The position numbers were made by a program, and so were the translations under genes. Under the pieces are notes generated by a model that made no database searches, had not been told where the DNA came from, and saw only the letters and a list, made by a program, of their open reading frames with translations. A stretch of 20,636 bases of DNA, from assembly GCA_034432855.1 (NCBI GenBank), contig DAOUBA010000156.1, positions 1 through 20,636 on the forward strand, read 5' to 3'. Positions 13,304 through 20,015 of the stretch are shown piece by piece. Within the stretch, counting starts at the first letter, position 1. Each line of letters begins with the position of its first letter. The stretch comes from DAOUBA01 sp034432855 (lineage in GTDB: Bacteria; Chloroflexota; Anaerolineae; B4-G1).

Positions 13304-14264
13304 TGTTCTGTTCTCTCCCCAGCCGATGCACATTCCCGACGGCTTTTTGTCCGTGGCCGTCTCCATCGTGTTCTGGGTGCTCTCGCTCATCGTCGTCGGC
13401 TATGCGCTCAAGCAGGTGGGCCGCGACCTGGGCGAGCGGCAAGTGCCGCTAATGGGCGTATTGGCGGCGTGTATCTTTGCCGGGCAGATGCTCAACTTTT
13501 CGGTGACGGGCGGCACATCCGGTCACCTGCTCGGCGCAGCACTCGCCACGATTGTGTTGGGGCCGTGGGCGGCGGTGCTCGTGATGACCTGCGTCGTCGG
13601 CATCCAGGCGCTCATCTTCCAGGATGGCGGCCTGCTCGTGCTGGGCGCCAACATCTTCAACATGGGCGTCGTCGGCGTGGCAGTCGCCCACTTTGTCTAT
13701 CGCACCGTCCAGCGGCTGGCGTCCGGCAAGTCGTGGGGCGTCTTTATCGGCGGATTTGTCTCCGCCTGGGCCTCCATCTTTATCGCCTCGCTGGCCTGTG
13801 CGCTGCAACTGGCGCTTTCGGGCACGTCGCCGGCCAATGTGGCTGTGCCGGCGATGGCCGGCATCCACGCCCTCATCGGCGTCGGCGAAGGGCTGATCAC
13901 CGTCGGTGCGCTGGCGTTCCTGTATGCCACGCGCCGCGATCTGTTTCAGGCGGGCCGGGCGCAACCGGCGGGCAGCAAGGCGGTGTGGGTCGCCGGGCTG
14001 GTGATCGCCGTCGTGCTGGCTGTGCTCTCCCCGTTGGCATCGTCACACCCCGACGGGCTGGAGTGGGTCGCCGAACAGAAGGGCTTTCTCGACACGGCCC
14101 GTGCTCCCTTCTACGAGATCATCCCGGATTACGTGTTGCCCGGCGTGCCCAACGAGGCGCTGGCAACCATCCTGGCGGGCATCGTCGGTCTGCTGATCGT
14201 CTTGGGTGTGACGTTGGCCGTGGCCTATGCCCGGCGCAGCCGCCGGCAGGTCATCGGCGGGTAA
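13290..14264 (+). CDS. cbiM: ECF nickel/cobalt transporter substrate-binding subunit CbiM with CbiN-like PDGLE tail
   Basis: This is the S component of a Ni2+/Co2+ energy-coupling-factor importer. MHIPDGFLS, the CbiM/NikM signature, begins at codon 13 (ATG 13326). Hydrophobic helices follow, with conserved GQMLNFSVTGGTSGHLLG. Counting from MHI, that histidine is number 67, the ligand described for NikM2 along with Met1 and His2. At about residues 245-310 a PDGLEWVAEQKGF segment and a last helix form a CbiN-like domain, so CbiMN is one protein. The frame opens at ATG 13290 with GGAGGA just upstream, inside the end of the Fur gene. ATG 13326 has no ribosome site but would place Met-His at the N-terminus, as function requires. 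Full length is 324 residues, or 312 from the second ATG. Confidence 0.93.
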   Translation: MVLNSVLFSPQPMHIPDGFLSVAVSIVFWVLSLIVVGYALKQVGRDLGERQVPLMGVLAACIFAGQMLNFSVTGGTSGHLLGAALATIVLGPWAAVLVMTCVVGIQALIFQDGGLLVLGANIFNMGVVGVAVAHFVYRTVQRLASGKSWGVFIGGFVSAWASIFIASLACALQLALSGTSPANVAVPAMAGIHALIGVGEGLITVGALAFLYATRRDLFQAGRAQPAGSKAVWVAGLVIAVVLAVLSPLASSHPDGLEWVAEQKGFLDTARAPFYEIIPDYVLPGVPNEALATILAGIVGLLIVLGVTLAVAYARRSRRQVIGG

Positions 14265-14270
14265 TCCTGG

Positions 14271-15083
14271 TTGAGCCGCTTGCACATCCACTTTCTCGAT
14301 CCATACCGGCCACGTCCCAGCCCGATCCACCAACTCGACCCACGTGTCAAGTTCGTGTTGACGCTGGCGTTCATTCTCACGACGGCGTTGACGCCGGTGG
14401 GGGCGTGGCCGGTGTACGTCCTGCTTTTCTCTCTGGCCCTCGCGGTAGAGATACTCTCCGAACTGGGTGTAGGCTATGTGCTCAAGCGGGCATTGCTCGC
14501 GCTGCCGTTCGTGCTGGCGGCGCTGCCGGTGCTGGTCACGGCCAGAGGTGTGCCGCTCGCACGCGCGCCGCTCGGGCCGTGGCTGTTGACCGTCACGCGG
14601 GAGGGTGTCGAGCGCTTTGCGAGCATTGCCCTCAAATCGTGGCTTTCCGTGCAGATGGCCGTAGTGCTTGCGACGAGCACACCGTTCCCCGACTTGCTGG
14701 TGGCGATGCGCGCCGTTGGCATTCCGCGCCTATTAGTCGCCATCGTGGGGTTGGCGTGGCGTTACCTGTTCGTGATGGCCGACGAGGCGCTGCGATTGAT
14801 GCGCGCACGCCAGGCTCGCAGCGGCCGTTTGGCCCAATCGGGAGCGCGGGTAGGAGGGCGAGTTATCTGGCGCGCGCGCGTCACGGGCGGCATGGCGGGT
14901 AGCCTGTTCGTGCGTGCACTCGCGCGCGCCGACCGCATCTATGCCGCCATGCTCTCGCGCGGCTACGATGGTGAAGTGCGCACGCTCGGCCTGCCGGCCC
15001 TGCATATCCACGATGTACTGCTCGCGTTGCCCTTCATCCTCTTGCTGGCTACAATCCTGGCCCTGGCGCCACTATTCCGATGA
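14271..15083 (+). CDS. cbiQ: ECF transporter transmembrane subunit CbiQ
   Basis: This 270-residue T component couples the ATPases to CbiM. It has the family start HIHFLDPYRPRPSPIHQLDPRVKF, about five hydrophobic helices, and the cytoplasmic coupling motifs LMRARQARSGR (about 180-190) and YAAMLSRGYDGE (about 227-238), which contact the ATPase. The frame opens with TTG 14271, only six bases after the cbiM stop and with no good Shine-Dalgarno sequence; another TTG three codons on (14280) is possible. Translation is probably coupled to cbiM. There is no sign of truncation. Confidence 0.92.
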   Translation: MSRLHIHFLDPYRPRPSPIHQLDPRVKFVLTLAFILTTALTPVGAWPVYVLLFSLALAVEILSELGVGYVLKRALLALPFVLAALPVLVTARGVPLARAPLGPWLLTVTREGVERFASIALKSWLSVQMAVVLATSTPFPDLLVAMRAVGIPRLLVAIVGLAWRYLFVMADEALRLMRARQARSGRLAQSGARVGGRVIWRARVTGGMAGSLFVRALARADRIYAAMLSRGYDGEVRTLGLPALHIHDVLLALPFILLLATILALAPLFR

Positions 15084-15088
15084 GCCAA

Positions 15089-15144
15089 TGCCTCCTGCAT
15101 CTTGCCCCCTGCCTCCTGCCTCTTGCATCCTGCATCCTGCATCC
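15089..15144 (+). repeat. Heptanucleotide tandem repeat upstream of cbiO
   Basis: Eight consecutive 7-base units follow the pattern TGC(A/C)(T/C)C(C/T): TGCCTCC, TGCATCT, TGCCCCC, TGCCTCC, TGCCTCT, then TGCATCC three times. They fill the gap between cbiQ and cbiO, ending five bases before the ATG. The tract is pyrimidine-rich, so it occupies the place where a Shine-Dalgarno sequence would normally be. Its unit length is not a multiple of three. Confidence 0.85.
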
Positions 15145-15149
15145 TAACC

Positions 15150-15857
15150 ATGTCTGAATTCTGCATCGAAATCTCCCATCTCTCCTTTTCCTATCCCGAT
15201 GGCCGCCAGGCGCTGCGCGACGTGAACCTGAGCGTGCGTCCGGGGGAACGGGTCGCGTTGGTGGGGCCGAACGGCGCAGGCAAATCCACGCTGCTTTTGC
15301 ACCTCAACGGCATCCTGCGGGGGGATGGGGCCGTGCGGGTAATGGGACTTGAGGTCGCGGAGCCGCACCTGGCGCGCATCCGTGCTCAGGTGGGGTTGGT
15401 CTTTCAGGACGCGGACGACCAATTGTTCTCGCTGACCGTATTTGACGACGTGGCCTTCGGGCCGCTATACGCGGGGTTGCCGGAAGTGGAAGTGCGGCAA
15501 CGGGTATCGTGGGCGCTGGCGCAGGTGGGGATGGAGGAATACGCCGCTCGGGTTTCGCACCACCTGAGCCTGGGGGAAAAGAAGCGCGTCGCCATTGCCA
15601 CAGTGTTGGCGATGCAGCCAGAGATTCTGATTTTCGACGAGCCCACCGCCGGGCTGGACCCACGCGCCCGCCGGCGGCTGATCGAACTCTTGCACGGTTT
15701 GCCGCAGACGATGCTTGCGGCCACGCACGACCTGCGCTTCGTGGCGGAGGTCTGTCCTCGCGCGGTCATCCTCGACGGCGGGCAGGTGGTGGCCGATGGG
15801 CCAACGGATGTCCTTCTCGCCGACGAGGAACTGCTGAAGGCGCACGGGCTGGCATAG
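15150..15857 (+). CDS. cbiO: ECF transporter ATPase CbiO
   Basis: This 235-residue ABC ATPase powers the Ni/Co ECF importer at the inner face of the membrane. Visible motifs are Walker A GPNGAGKST (39-47), Q-loop VFQDADDQLFS (Q86), signature LSLGEKKRVAIA (139-150, with LSLGE in place of LSGGQ), Walker B ILIFDEPTAGLD (159-170) and switch H193 (ATHDL). Only one ATPase gene is present, so it should act as a homodimer. ATG 15150 gives the natural N-terminus; an in-frame TTG at 15102 would add 16 residues coded by the heptamer repeat. No Shine-Dalgarno sequence precedes the ATG. It is the last gene of the fur-cbiMQO operon. Confidence 0.93.
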   Translation: MSEFCIEISHLSFSYPDGRQALRDVNLSVRPGERVALVGPNGAGKSTLLLHLNGILRGDGAVRVMGLEVAEPHLARIRAQVGLVFQDADDQLFSLTVFDDVAFGPLYAGLPEVEVRQRVSWALAQVGMEEYAARVSHHLSLGEKKRVAIATVLAMQPEILIFDEPTAGLDPRARRRLIELLHGLPQTMLAATHDLRFVAEVCPRAVILDGGQVVADGPTDVLLADEELLKAHGLA

Positions 15858-15925
15858 TTACCGGGTTCCCGCTGGGGCGCGTTCCTCTTGCCGCTGGCGC
15901 TGGTGGGGCTGGTGTGCGGTAGGCT

Positions 15926-17530
15926 TCATTCGTCCCCGCCGGGTTGCGTTACGCGGGGGTGCGGGATTTCTGCCTGAATGAGCAGGCCGCCCTGGGCCTG
16001 GTTTTGTAACTTTAGGCGTCCACCGAGCAGCGCCACGCGCTCGCTGATGCCCAGCAAGCCATAGTGCCCGGCGGCTGAAAGTGCCGCGAGGTCAAAGTCG
16101 TCGGCCAGGCCACGCCCATTGTCGGCAATCGAGAGCATCAACGTGCGCGGCGAAGTATGCTTGAGGCTGATTTCGACGGCGGTGGCCTGAGCGTGTTTAC
16201 GCACGTTGTTCAACCCCTCTTGTACGATGCGAAAGATGGATAACTCAATGGCTTCGGGCAGACGGCCCAGGTTAGAGTCCAGATGAAGCGTCACGGCAAT
16301 GCCTGAGCGCCTCATCCATTCGTGGGTGTACGACTGGAGCGCAGCGCCCAGTCCCAGGCTGTCAATCGTCGGTGGGCGCAGGTTGCCACAGATGTGGCGC
16401 AGGTCGTCCACGATTCCGCGAATGTCGTTCCTGATGTCTGTCAACGCGCCTCTCAGCGCGGGCGCCATCTCTTCGTCTGCTTCGACTTCCTCCAACTGAT
16501 AGTTTACGCTCAGGAGATCCTGGAGCACCTCGTCGTGGAGTTCACGGGCCAGGTGTTTGCGTACCTCCTCAAGTTCGGTCAAGAGACGGCGCTGGGCATC
16601 CTGCAAGGCTACGTTGACACTGTCGAGAGCATTGATCTGTTCGGCCAATTGGTCAATGAGCTGCCGGTTCAAGGTGCTCTGCGCTGCCATGTCCCTTTCC
16701 AACAGTGCCTGGCTGTAGTGCAACTTTTCCGCCTGCTCCCGGGCGCGATAGTAGCTATCCAGCGCCCAGATAATTGGCGTGAGTTGCTGTCGGTCGGCGG
16801 TGCCAACCGTCGCCGCCACGAGTTCCTCGCGGTCGGTCTCGTCGGGGCGGTATTCGGCCACCTGCCGCCCATGACGCAGAACGATGATGCGGTCGGTCAC
16901 TGCCAACAGGTGATCGAGGTTGTTACTGCTAAAGACGACGGCCGCCCCCTGCTGCTGCCACAACTGGATGAGGGAGAGGAGCTTCTGCTGATAAGGGTAA
17001 CTCAACAGCATGGTCGGGTCATCAATGATGATCAACCGGAACGGGCGGGTCAGCACGCGGGCGATGGCGATCAGTTGGCGCTGCTCGCTCGACAGGTTGG
17101 CAACCTTCTCGCGCAGGGAACCGAAGCGCACGCCCAACTGGGCCAGGATTTGGGCAGCTTCTCTATCCATCCGCCGCCGGTTGGGCACCTTCAGCCACTT
17201 GACCGGCAAGGGCAAGCCGCTCTCGTTGCCCAGGAAGATATTGCCGCTGATGTCCAGGCACTCGGCCAGGTCCGGCTTCTGGTGGATGACCTCGATGCCC
17301 AATGTGCGTGCCCGAAAGGGGCACTTGAGCCGCCGGCCGGCGAAGTAGATCTCACCCTCACTAGGCGCATAAAGACCGGCCAGCATCATGGAAAGCGCCG
17401 ATTTGCCCGACCCGCTCTGACCGGCCAGACCGACCACTTCACCCGAATAGACTTCCATGTTTATCCGCTGTACGACCGGCAAGGTGCCGAAACTCTTGGA
17501 GAGGTTGACTGTTCTTAGCAATGGTTCCAC
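15926..17530 (-). CDS. Sugar ABC transporter ATPase fused to NarL-type histidine kinase
   Basis: This 534-residue protein has two parts. Residues 1-245 are a CUT2 sugar ABC ATPase of the one-domain (FrcA-like) kind: Walker A GQSGSGKS (37-44), Q84, NIFLGNE (98-103), signature LSSEQ (146-150), Walker B LIIIDDP (166-172). The Walker B catalytic Glu is Asp (D171), and the switch-loop His is Asn (SSNN, 201-204). Residues 255-325 are coiled coil. Residues 325-525 are a HisKA_3/HATPase kinase: H332 in ARELHDEVLQDL, N-box RIVQEGLNNVRKHA (434-447), G1 DNGRGL (470-475), G2 GHYGLLGISERV (488-499). No membrane or other sensor domain is present. GTG 17530 has GAGGG seven bases upstream. The gene follows the permease by 23 bases. 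Input is probably the transporter state and output the two-receiver regulator. Confidence 0.92.
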   Translation of the reverse strand: MEPLLRTVNLSKSFGTLPVVQRINMEVYSGEVVGLAGQSGSGKSALSMMLAGLYAPSEGEIYFAGRRLKCPFRARTLGIEVIHQKPDLAECLDISGNIFLGNESGLPLPVKWLKVPNRRRMDREAAQILAQLGVRFGSLREKVANLSSEQRQLIAIARVLTRPFRLIIIDDPTMLLSYPYQQKLLSLIQLWQQQGAAVVFSSNNLDHLLAVTDRIIVLRHGRQVAEYRPDETDREELVAATVGTADRQQLTPIIWALDSYYRAREQAEKLHYSQALLERDMAAQSTLNRQLIDQLAEQINALDSVNVALQDAQRRLLTELEEVRKHLARELHDEVLQDLLSVNYQLEEVEADEEMAPALRGALTDIRNDIRGIVDDLRHICGNLRPPTIDSLGLGAALQSYTHEWMRRSGIAVTLHLDSNLGRLPEAIELSIFRIVQEGLNNVRKHAQATAVEISLKHTSPRTLMLSIADNGRGLADDFDLAALSAAGHYGLLGISERVALLGGRLKLQNQAQGGLLIQAEIPHPRVTQPGGDE

Positions 17531-17553
17531 TTCACAGCCCTCACGCTATGCAC

Positions 17554-18570
17554 TTACTGCCGGGCGCGTTGCTGTCGCCAATAATCGAATAGGACGGCCA
17601 CCAGGATCATCGTTCCTAGCGCTACCGACTGCCAGTAGGCAGGGAATCCCAGAAGCACCAGCCCATTGCGCAACATCTGCATGATGGCTGCGCCCAACAA
17701 TGCGCCCAGAATGCTTCCCTGGCCGCCGAATAGGCTGGTTCCCCCGATGACAGCGGCGGCAATGATATCCAGCTCGTATCCCACAGCTGCCGTAGAAGAC
17801 GCCACCCCCAAGCGCGCGGTCATCAACAAGCCTCCGGTGGCTGCCAGTAACCCGCAGAGCACATAGACCAACTGTTTGATTTTGACGGTATTTACACCGG
17901 AGATGAGCAATGCCTGCTCATTGCTGCTGAGTGCATAGATGTATCTACCCACTATGGTCTGACTCAGCAGCAGACTCATCAATACGGCCAGGCCCAGCAT
18001 AAAGAGAACCGGCACGGGCAGGGAGAAAGAGCCAATCTGCAGATAGGCTTGTCCCAATGCCCGGAACCCTGGAGGCAGATCACGCACCGGCCATCCCCCG
18101 GTCAGGCTGAATGCGATTCCCCGCACGATGCTCATCGTTGCCAGAGTGACGACGAAGGAGGGCAACCTCACCCGGCCGACCATCGTGCCGTTAACCCAAC
18201 CTACCAGCCCACCGGCCAGTAGCCCGGCGATGATAGCCAGCGGCACGGCAATGCCGGCCCGCAGGCACAGTGCGCTGATGAGTCCGGCCAGGGCCATCAC
18301 CGCTCCTACCGACAGGTCAACGCCGCCGATGATGATGACCATGCACTCCCCAAAGGCGGCAATGGCAGTCCACGAAAAAGCGCGGGAAACATTGGATAGA
18401 TTGTTAGCGGTCAAGAAGGTGTCGGTCCGCAGGCCCAGAAACACACCGACGACCAACAGGAGGACGAGCACGGCAAACTCGTGACGGCCAACCAGGGCAT
18501 GCCAGGCTCGCTCCAGCGCCTTGAGCAGAATAGGCGACGTGACTGATGAGGCAGTGGCCCTATCACGCAT
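17554..18570 (-). CDS. CUT2-family sugar ABC transporter permease (RbsC-like)
   Basis: This 338-residue permease belongs to the BPD_transp_2 / RbsC family, which imports monosaccharides such as ribose, galactose, xylose or fructose. It has eight to ten hydrophobic segments from about residue 32. The family block IGGVDLSVGAVMALAG lies at about 81-96 and the cytoplasmic coupling segment AAAVIGGTSLFGGQGSILGALLGA at about 269-292. GAGGG precedes the ATG by seven bases. It begins ten bases after the response regulator stop and ends 23 bases before the ABC-kinase gene. Its only ATPase partner in the window is the fused ABC-kinase. The exact sugar cannot be read from sequence. Confidence 0.93.
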   Translation of the reverse strand: MRDRATASSVTSPILLKALERAWHALVGRHEFAVLVLLLVVGVFLGLRTDTFLTANNLSNVSRAFSWTAIAAFGECMVIIIGGVDLSVGAVMALAGLISALCLRAGIAVPLAIIAGLLAGGLVGWVNGTMVGRVRLPSFVVTLATMSIVRGIAFSLTGGWPVRDLPPGFRALGQAYLQIGSFSLPVPVLFMLGLAVLMSLLLSQTIVGRYIYALSSNEQALLISGVNTVKIKQLVYVLCGLLAATGGLLMTARLGVASSTAAVGYELDIIAAAVIGGTSLFGGQGSILGALLGAAIMQMLRNGLVLLGFPAYWQSVALGTMILVAVLFDYWRQQRARQ

Positions 18571-18580
18571 GTGTCTACCC

Positions 18581-19624
18581 TCACACGATCAGATCGTTTA
18601 GGATTTGACGGAGCACCGCTGCGTCCAAGTCCTTCTTGTCAAGGAAGGCAATGGCACCGGCCTCCAGGCCGAGCCGGTGGAATTCTCGGTCAGGATATGC
18701 GCTGATCAAGATGATACGCGAGGAAGGCGACGCGGCCTTGAGACGCAGGGTGCAGCGGATCCCATCCTCTTCGCCCAGAACCACGTCAATGAGCATTAAC
18801 TGGGGCGCGACCTGCTGAGTCAGTTGTAACGCCTCGCCGATGTTTTCGGCTTCGTAAACTGCGGCCCGGGGGCATACTTTGCTGATCAGCCGCCGCAATT
18901 GACGGCGATAACGCGCGTTGTCATCTACCAGCAACATGGTGATGCTTTCCTGTACAGGTGTTTCAGAGTACGGCAAAGCCGCCTCATCGCCCGGCCCGGC
19001 CAGCACTTCGGGGTGTTGCAGTACATAGTTGACGGCTTCCAGTCGGCTTTGGACACCGAGTTGCCGATAGAGGCGCGAGAGGTGATTCTCGACAGTTTTG
19101 ACGCTCAATTCCAGGCGCCGCGCAATGGTCTGATTATCGAGGCCCTGCTGCAATAAATTCAAAAGGTCACGCTGACGCGCCGTTAACGATGGCGCAGCAG
19201 ACACGCCCGTATAGGCCACCAGTTTGTCTACCAGCGGGCTGGAAACCCAACGCTCACCAGCCAACACGCGCTGGACCGCCAACCGCAGGTCGCCAAGAGG
19301 CTGATCCTTCAGGTGATAGCCGTCGACGCCGGCCTTCAATAAGCCTTGCACGTAGACGTCGTCGTCGTAGGCGCTGACGACCAGAATCCTCATGTGGGGA
19401 TAGGCTGCCCGAATCTGGTGGATAGCGGCCACCGGTTCAAAGTCGGGCATGGTCACATCAATCAGCAAACAGTCAGGTTTCATTTGAGCCAGCGCTTCGA
19501 AGAGCGCCGGCCCATCTCCCACCTCGCCGGCAATTTCCAGATCAGCCAGTCCCTCCAACGCATTACGGATACCGGCCCGCACGACGGCGTGATCGTCTGC
19601 CAACAGGATACGTGTTTTGCTCAT
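18581..19624 (-). CDS. Response regulator with receiver - LuxR HTH - receiver order
   Basis: This 347-residue protein has three domains. Residues 4-122 are a receiver (D10, D11, phosphoacceptor D56 in LLIDVTMPD, S84, K106). Residues 145-203 are a LuxR/NarL helix-turn-helix (SLTARQRDLLNLLQQGLDNQTIARRLELSVKTVENHLSRLYRQLG). Residues 229-345 are a second receiver (D234, D235, D280 in LMLIDVVLGEEDG, S308, K330). Both receivers keep the residues needed for phosphorylation. NarL proteins normally end at the helix-turn-helix, so a C-terminal receiver is unusual. It is the first gene of the leftward operon with the permease and the ABC-kinase, which is its obvious phosphodonor: HisKA_3 kinases pair with NarL regulators. 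Confidence 0.93.
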   Translation of the reverse strand: MSKTRILLADDHAVVRAGIRNALEGLADLEIAGEVGDGPALFEALAQMKPDCLLIDVTMPDFEPVAAIHQIRAAYPHMRILVVSAYDDDVYVQGLLKAGVDGYHLKDQPLGDLRLAVQRVLAGERWVSSPLVDKLVAYTGVSAAPSLTARQRDLLNLLQQGLDNQTIARRLELSVKTVENHLSRLYRQLGVQSRLEAVNYVLQHPEVLAGPGDEAALPYSETPVQESITMLLVDDNARYRRQLRRLISKVCPRAAVYEAENIGEALQLTQQVAPQLMLIDVVLGEEDGIRCTLRLKAASPSSRIILISAYPDREFHRLGLEAGAIAFLDKKDLDAAVLRQILNDLIV

Positions 19625-19662
19625 GGTATTCTTGACTCTCTTCAGCGGGTTTCCGATCGCTT

Positions 19663-19691
19663 ATTATACCACTATCGGCAGGCGTTGCCTA
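19663..19691 (-). promoter_or_regulatory. Promoter of the response regulator operon
   Basis: Reading leftward, TAGGCA (19691-19686, four of six to the -35 consensus), a 17-base spacer and a perfect TATAAT (19668-19663). The start codon is about 32 bases beyond the expected transcription start. Confidence 0.65.
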
Positions 19692-19700
19692 CTGAGTGGA

Positions 19701-19741
19701 TAGGGGGCAATCCCCTAATGCGGAATAGGGAAGAATCCTTA
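19701..19741. promoter_or_regulatory. Tandem dyads, candidate operators for the LuxR-type regulator
   Basis: TAGGGG-GCAAT-CCCCTA (19701-19717) is an exact inverted repeat. TAGGG-AAGAAT-CCTTA (19726-19741) is a near copy with centre about 24 bases away. Both lie just upstream of the leftward -35 box and between the divergent genes, the usual place for activator sites of NarL/FixJ-type regulators. Confidence 0.55.
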
Positions 19742-19851
19742 TCGTTTGCGGGGGGGAAAGGAGTGCACCATGACAGGTTTCCTGCTATACTGATACTGTG
19801 CGCCGAGAGCGTGTATCAATTTCGGCGAACGTCCGCTCTTCCCGGCCCGTC

Positions 19852-19874
19852 GCCGAGCGACGAAATCGTTCGGC
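19852..19874. other. Hairpin in the leader of the sugar-binding protein gene
   Basis: GCCGAGCGA and TCGTTCGGC pair over nine bases (one G-U pair in RNA) with the loop CGAAA. No T tract follows, so it is not an intrinsic terminator. It could be a leader RNA structure or a protein-binding dyad. Confidence 0.5.
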
Positions 19875-20015
19875 TCGATAATGGCTGGCCTAATATTCCA
19901 CGTTGGCCCTGATTTCTCGGAACTGGTAGGAGGTGGTCTATTGAGCATTTGAACAAATCGAGGCAAGATTAAAAGGTCGGTTCAATACATCCCTAAACCA
20001 GGAGGAGGTAGCAAA

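Larger units (their letters stand above)
19625..20015. other. 391-base divergent intergenic region
   Basis: It lies between the response regulator and the sugar-binding protein gene. It contains the leftward promoter, the tandem dyads, a short leader-like frame at 19770-19793 (AAAGGAG, then ATG coding MTGFLLY and stop), and a 9-bp hairpin at 19852-19874. I see no convincing -35/-10 pair for the rightward gene; TATACT at 19786-19791 has no matching -35 at normal spacing. A strong ribosome site, GGAGGAGG, lies at the right end, 20001-20008. Longer frames crossing the region are not supported by any recognisable domain. Confidence 0.6.

Noticed and set aside
13469..14902. Long rightward open frame of 477 codons across cbiM and cbiQ
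   Set aside because: It is in a different frame from two clear transporter genes, is full of Arg/Gly/Ala typical of GC-rich shadow frames, and has no recognisable domain.
15089..15144. CRISPR-like array
   Set aside because: The units are only 7 bases and contiguous, with no spacers and no cas genes in the window.
16322..17518. Rightward open frame of 398 codons antisense to the ABC-kinase
   Set aside because: The ABC and kinase motifs on the other strand are unambiguous, and this frame has no domain.
19346..19912. Rightward open frame of 188 codons over the divergent region
   Set aside because: Its first half is antisense to the response regulator and its second half covers the promoter and dyads; no domain is seen.
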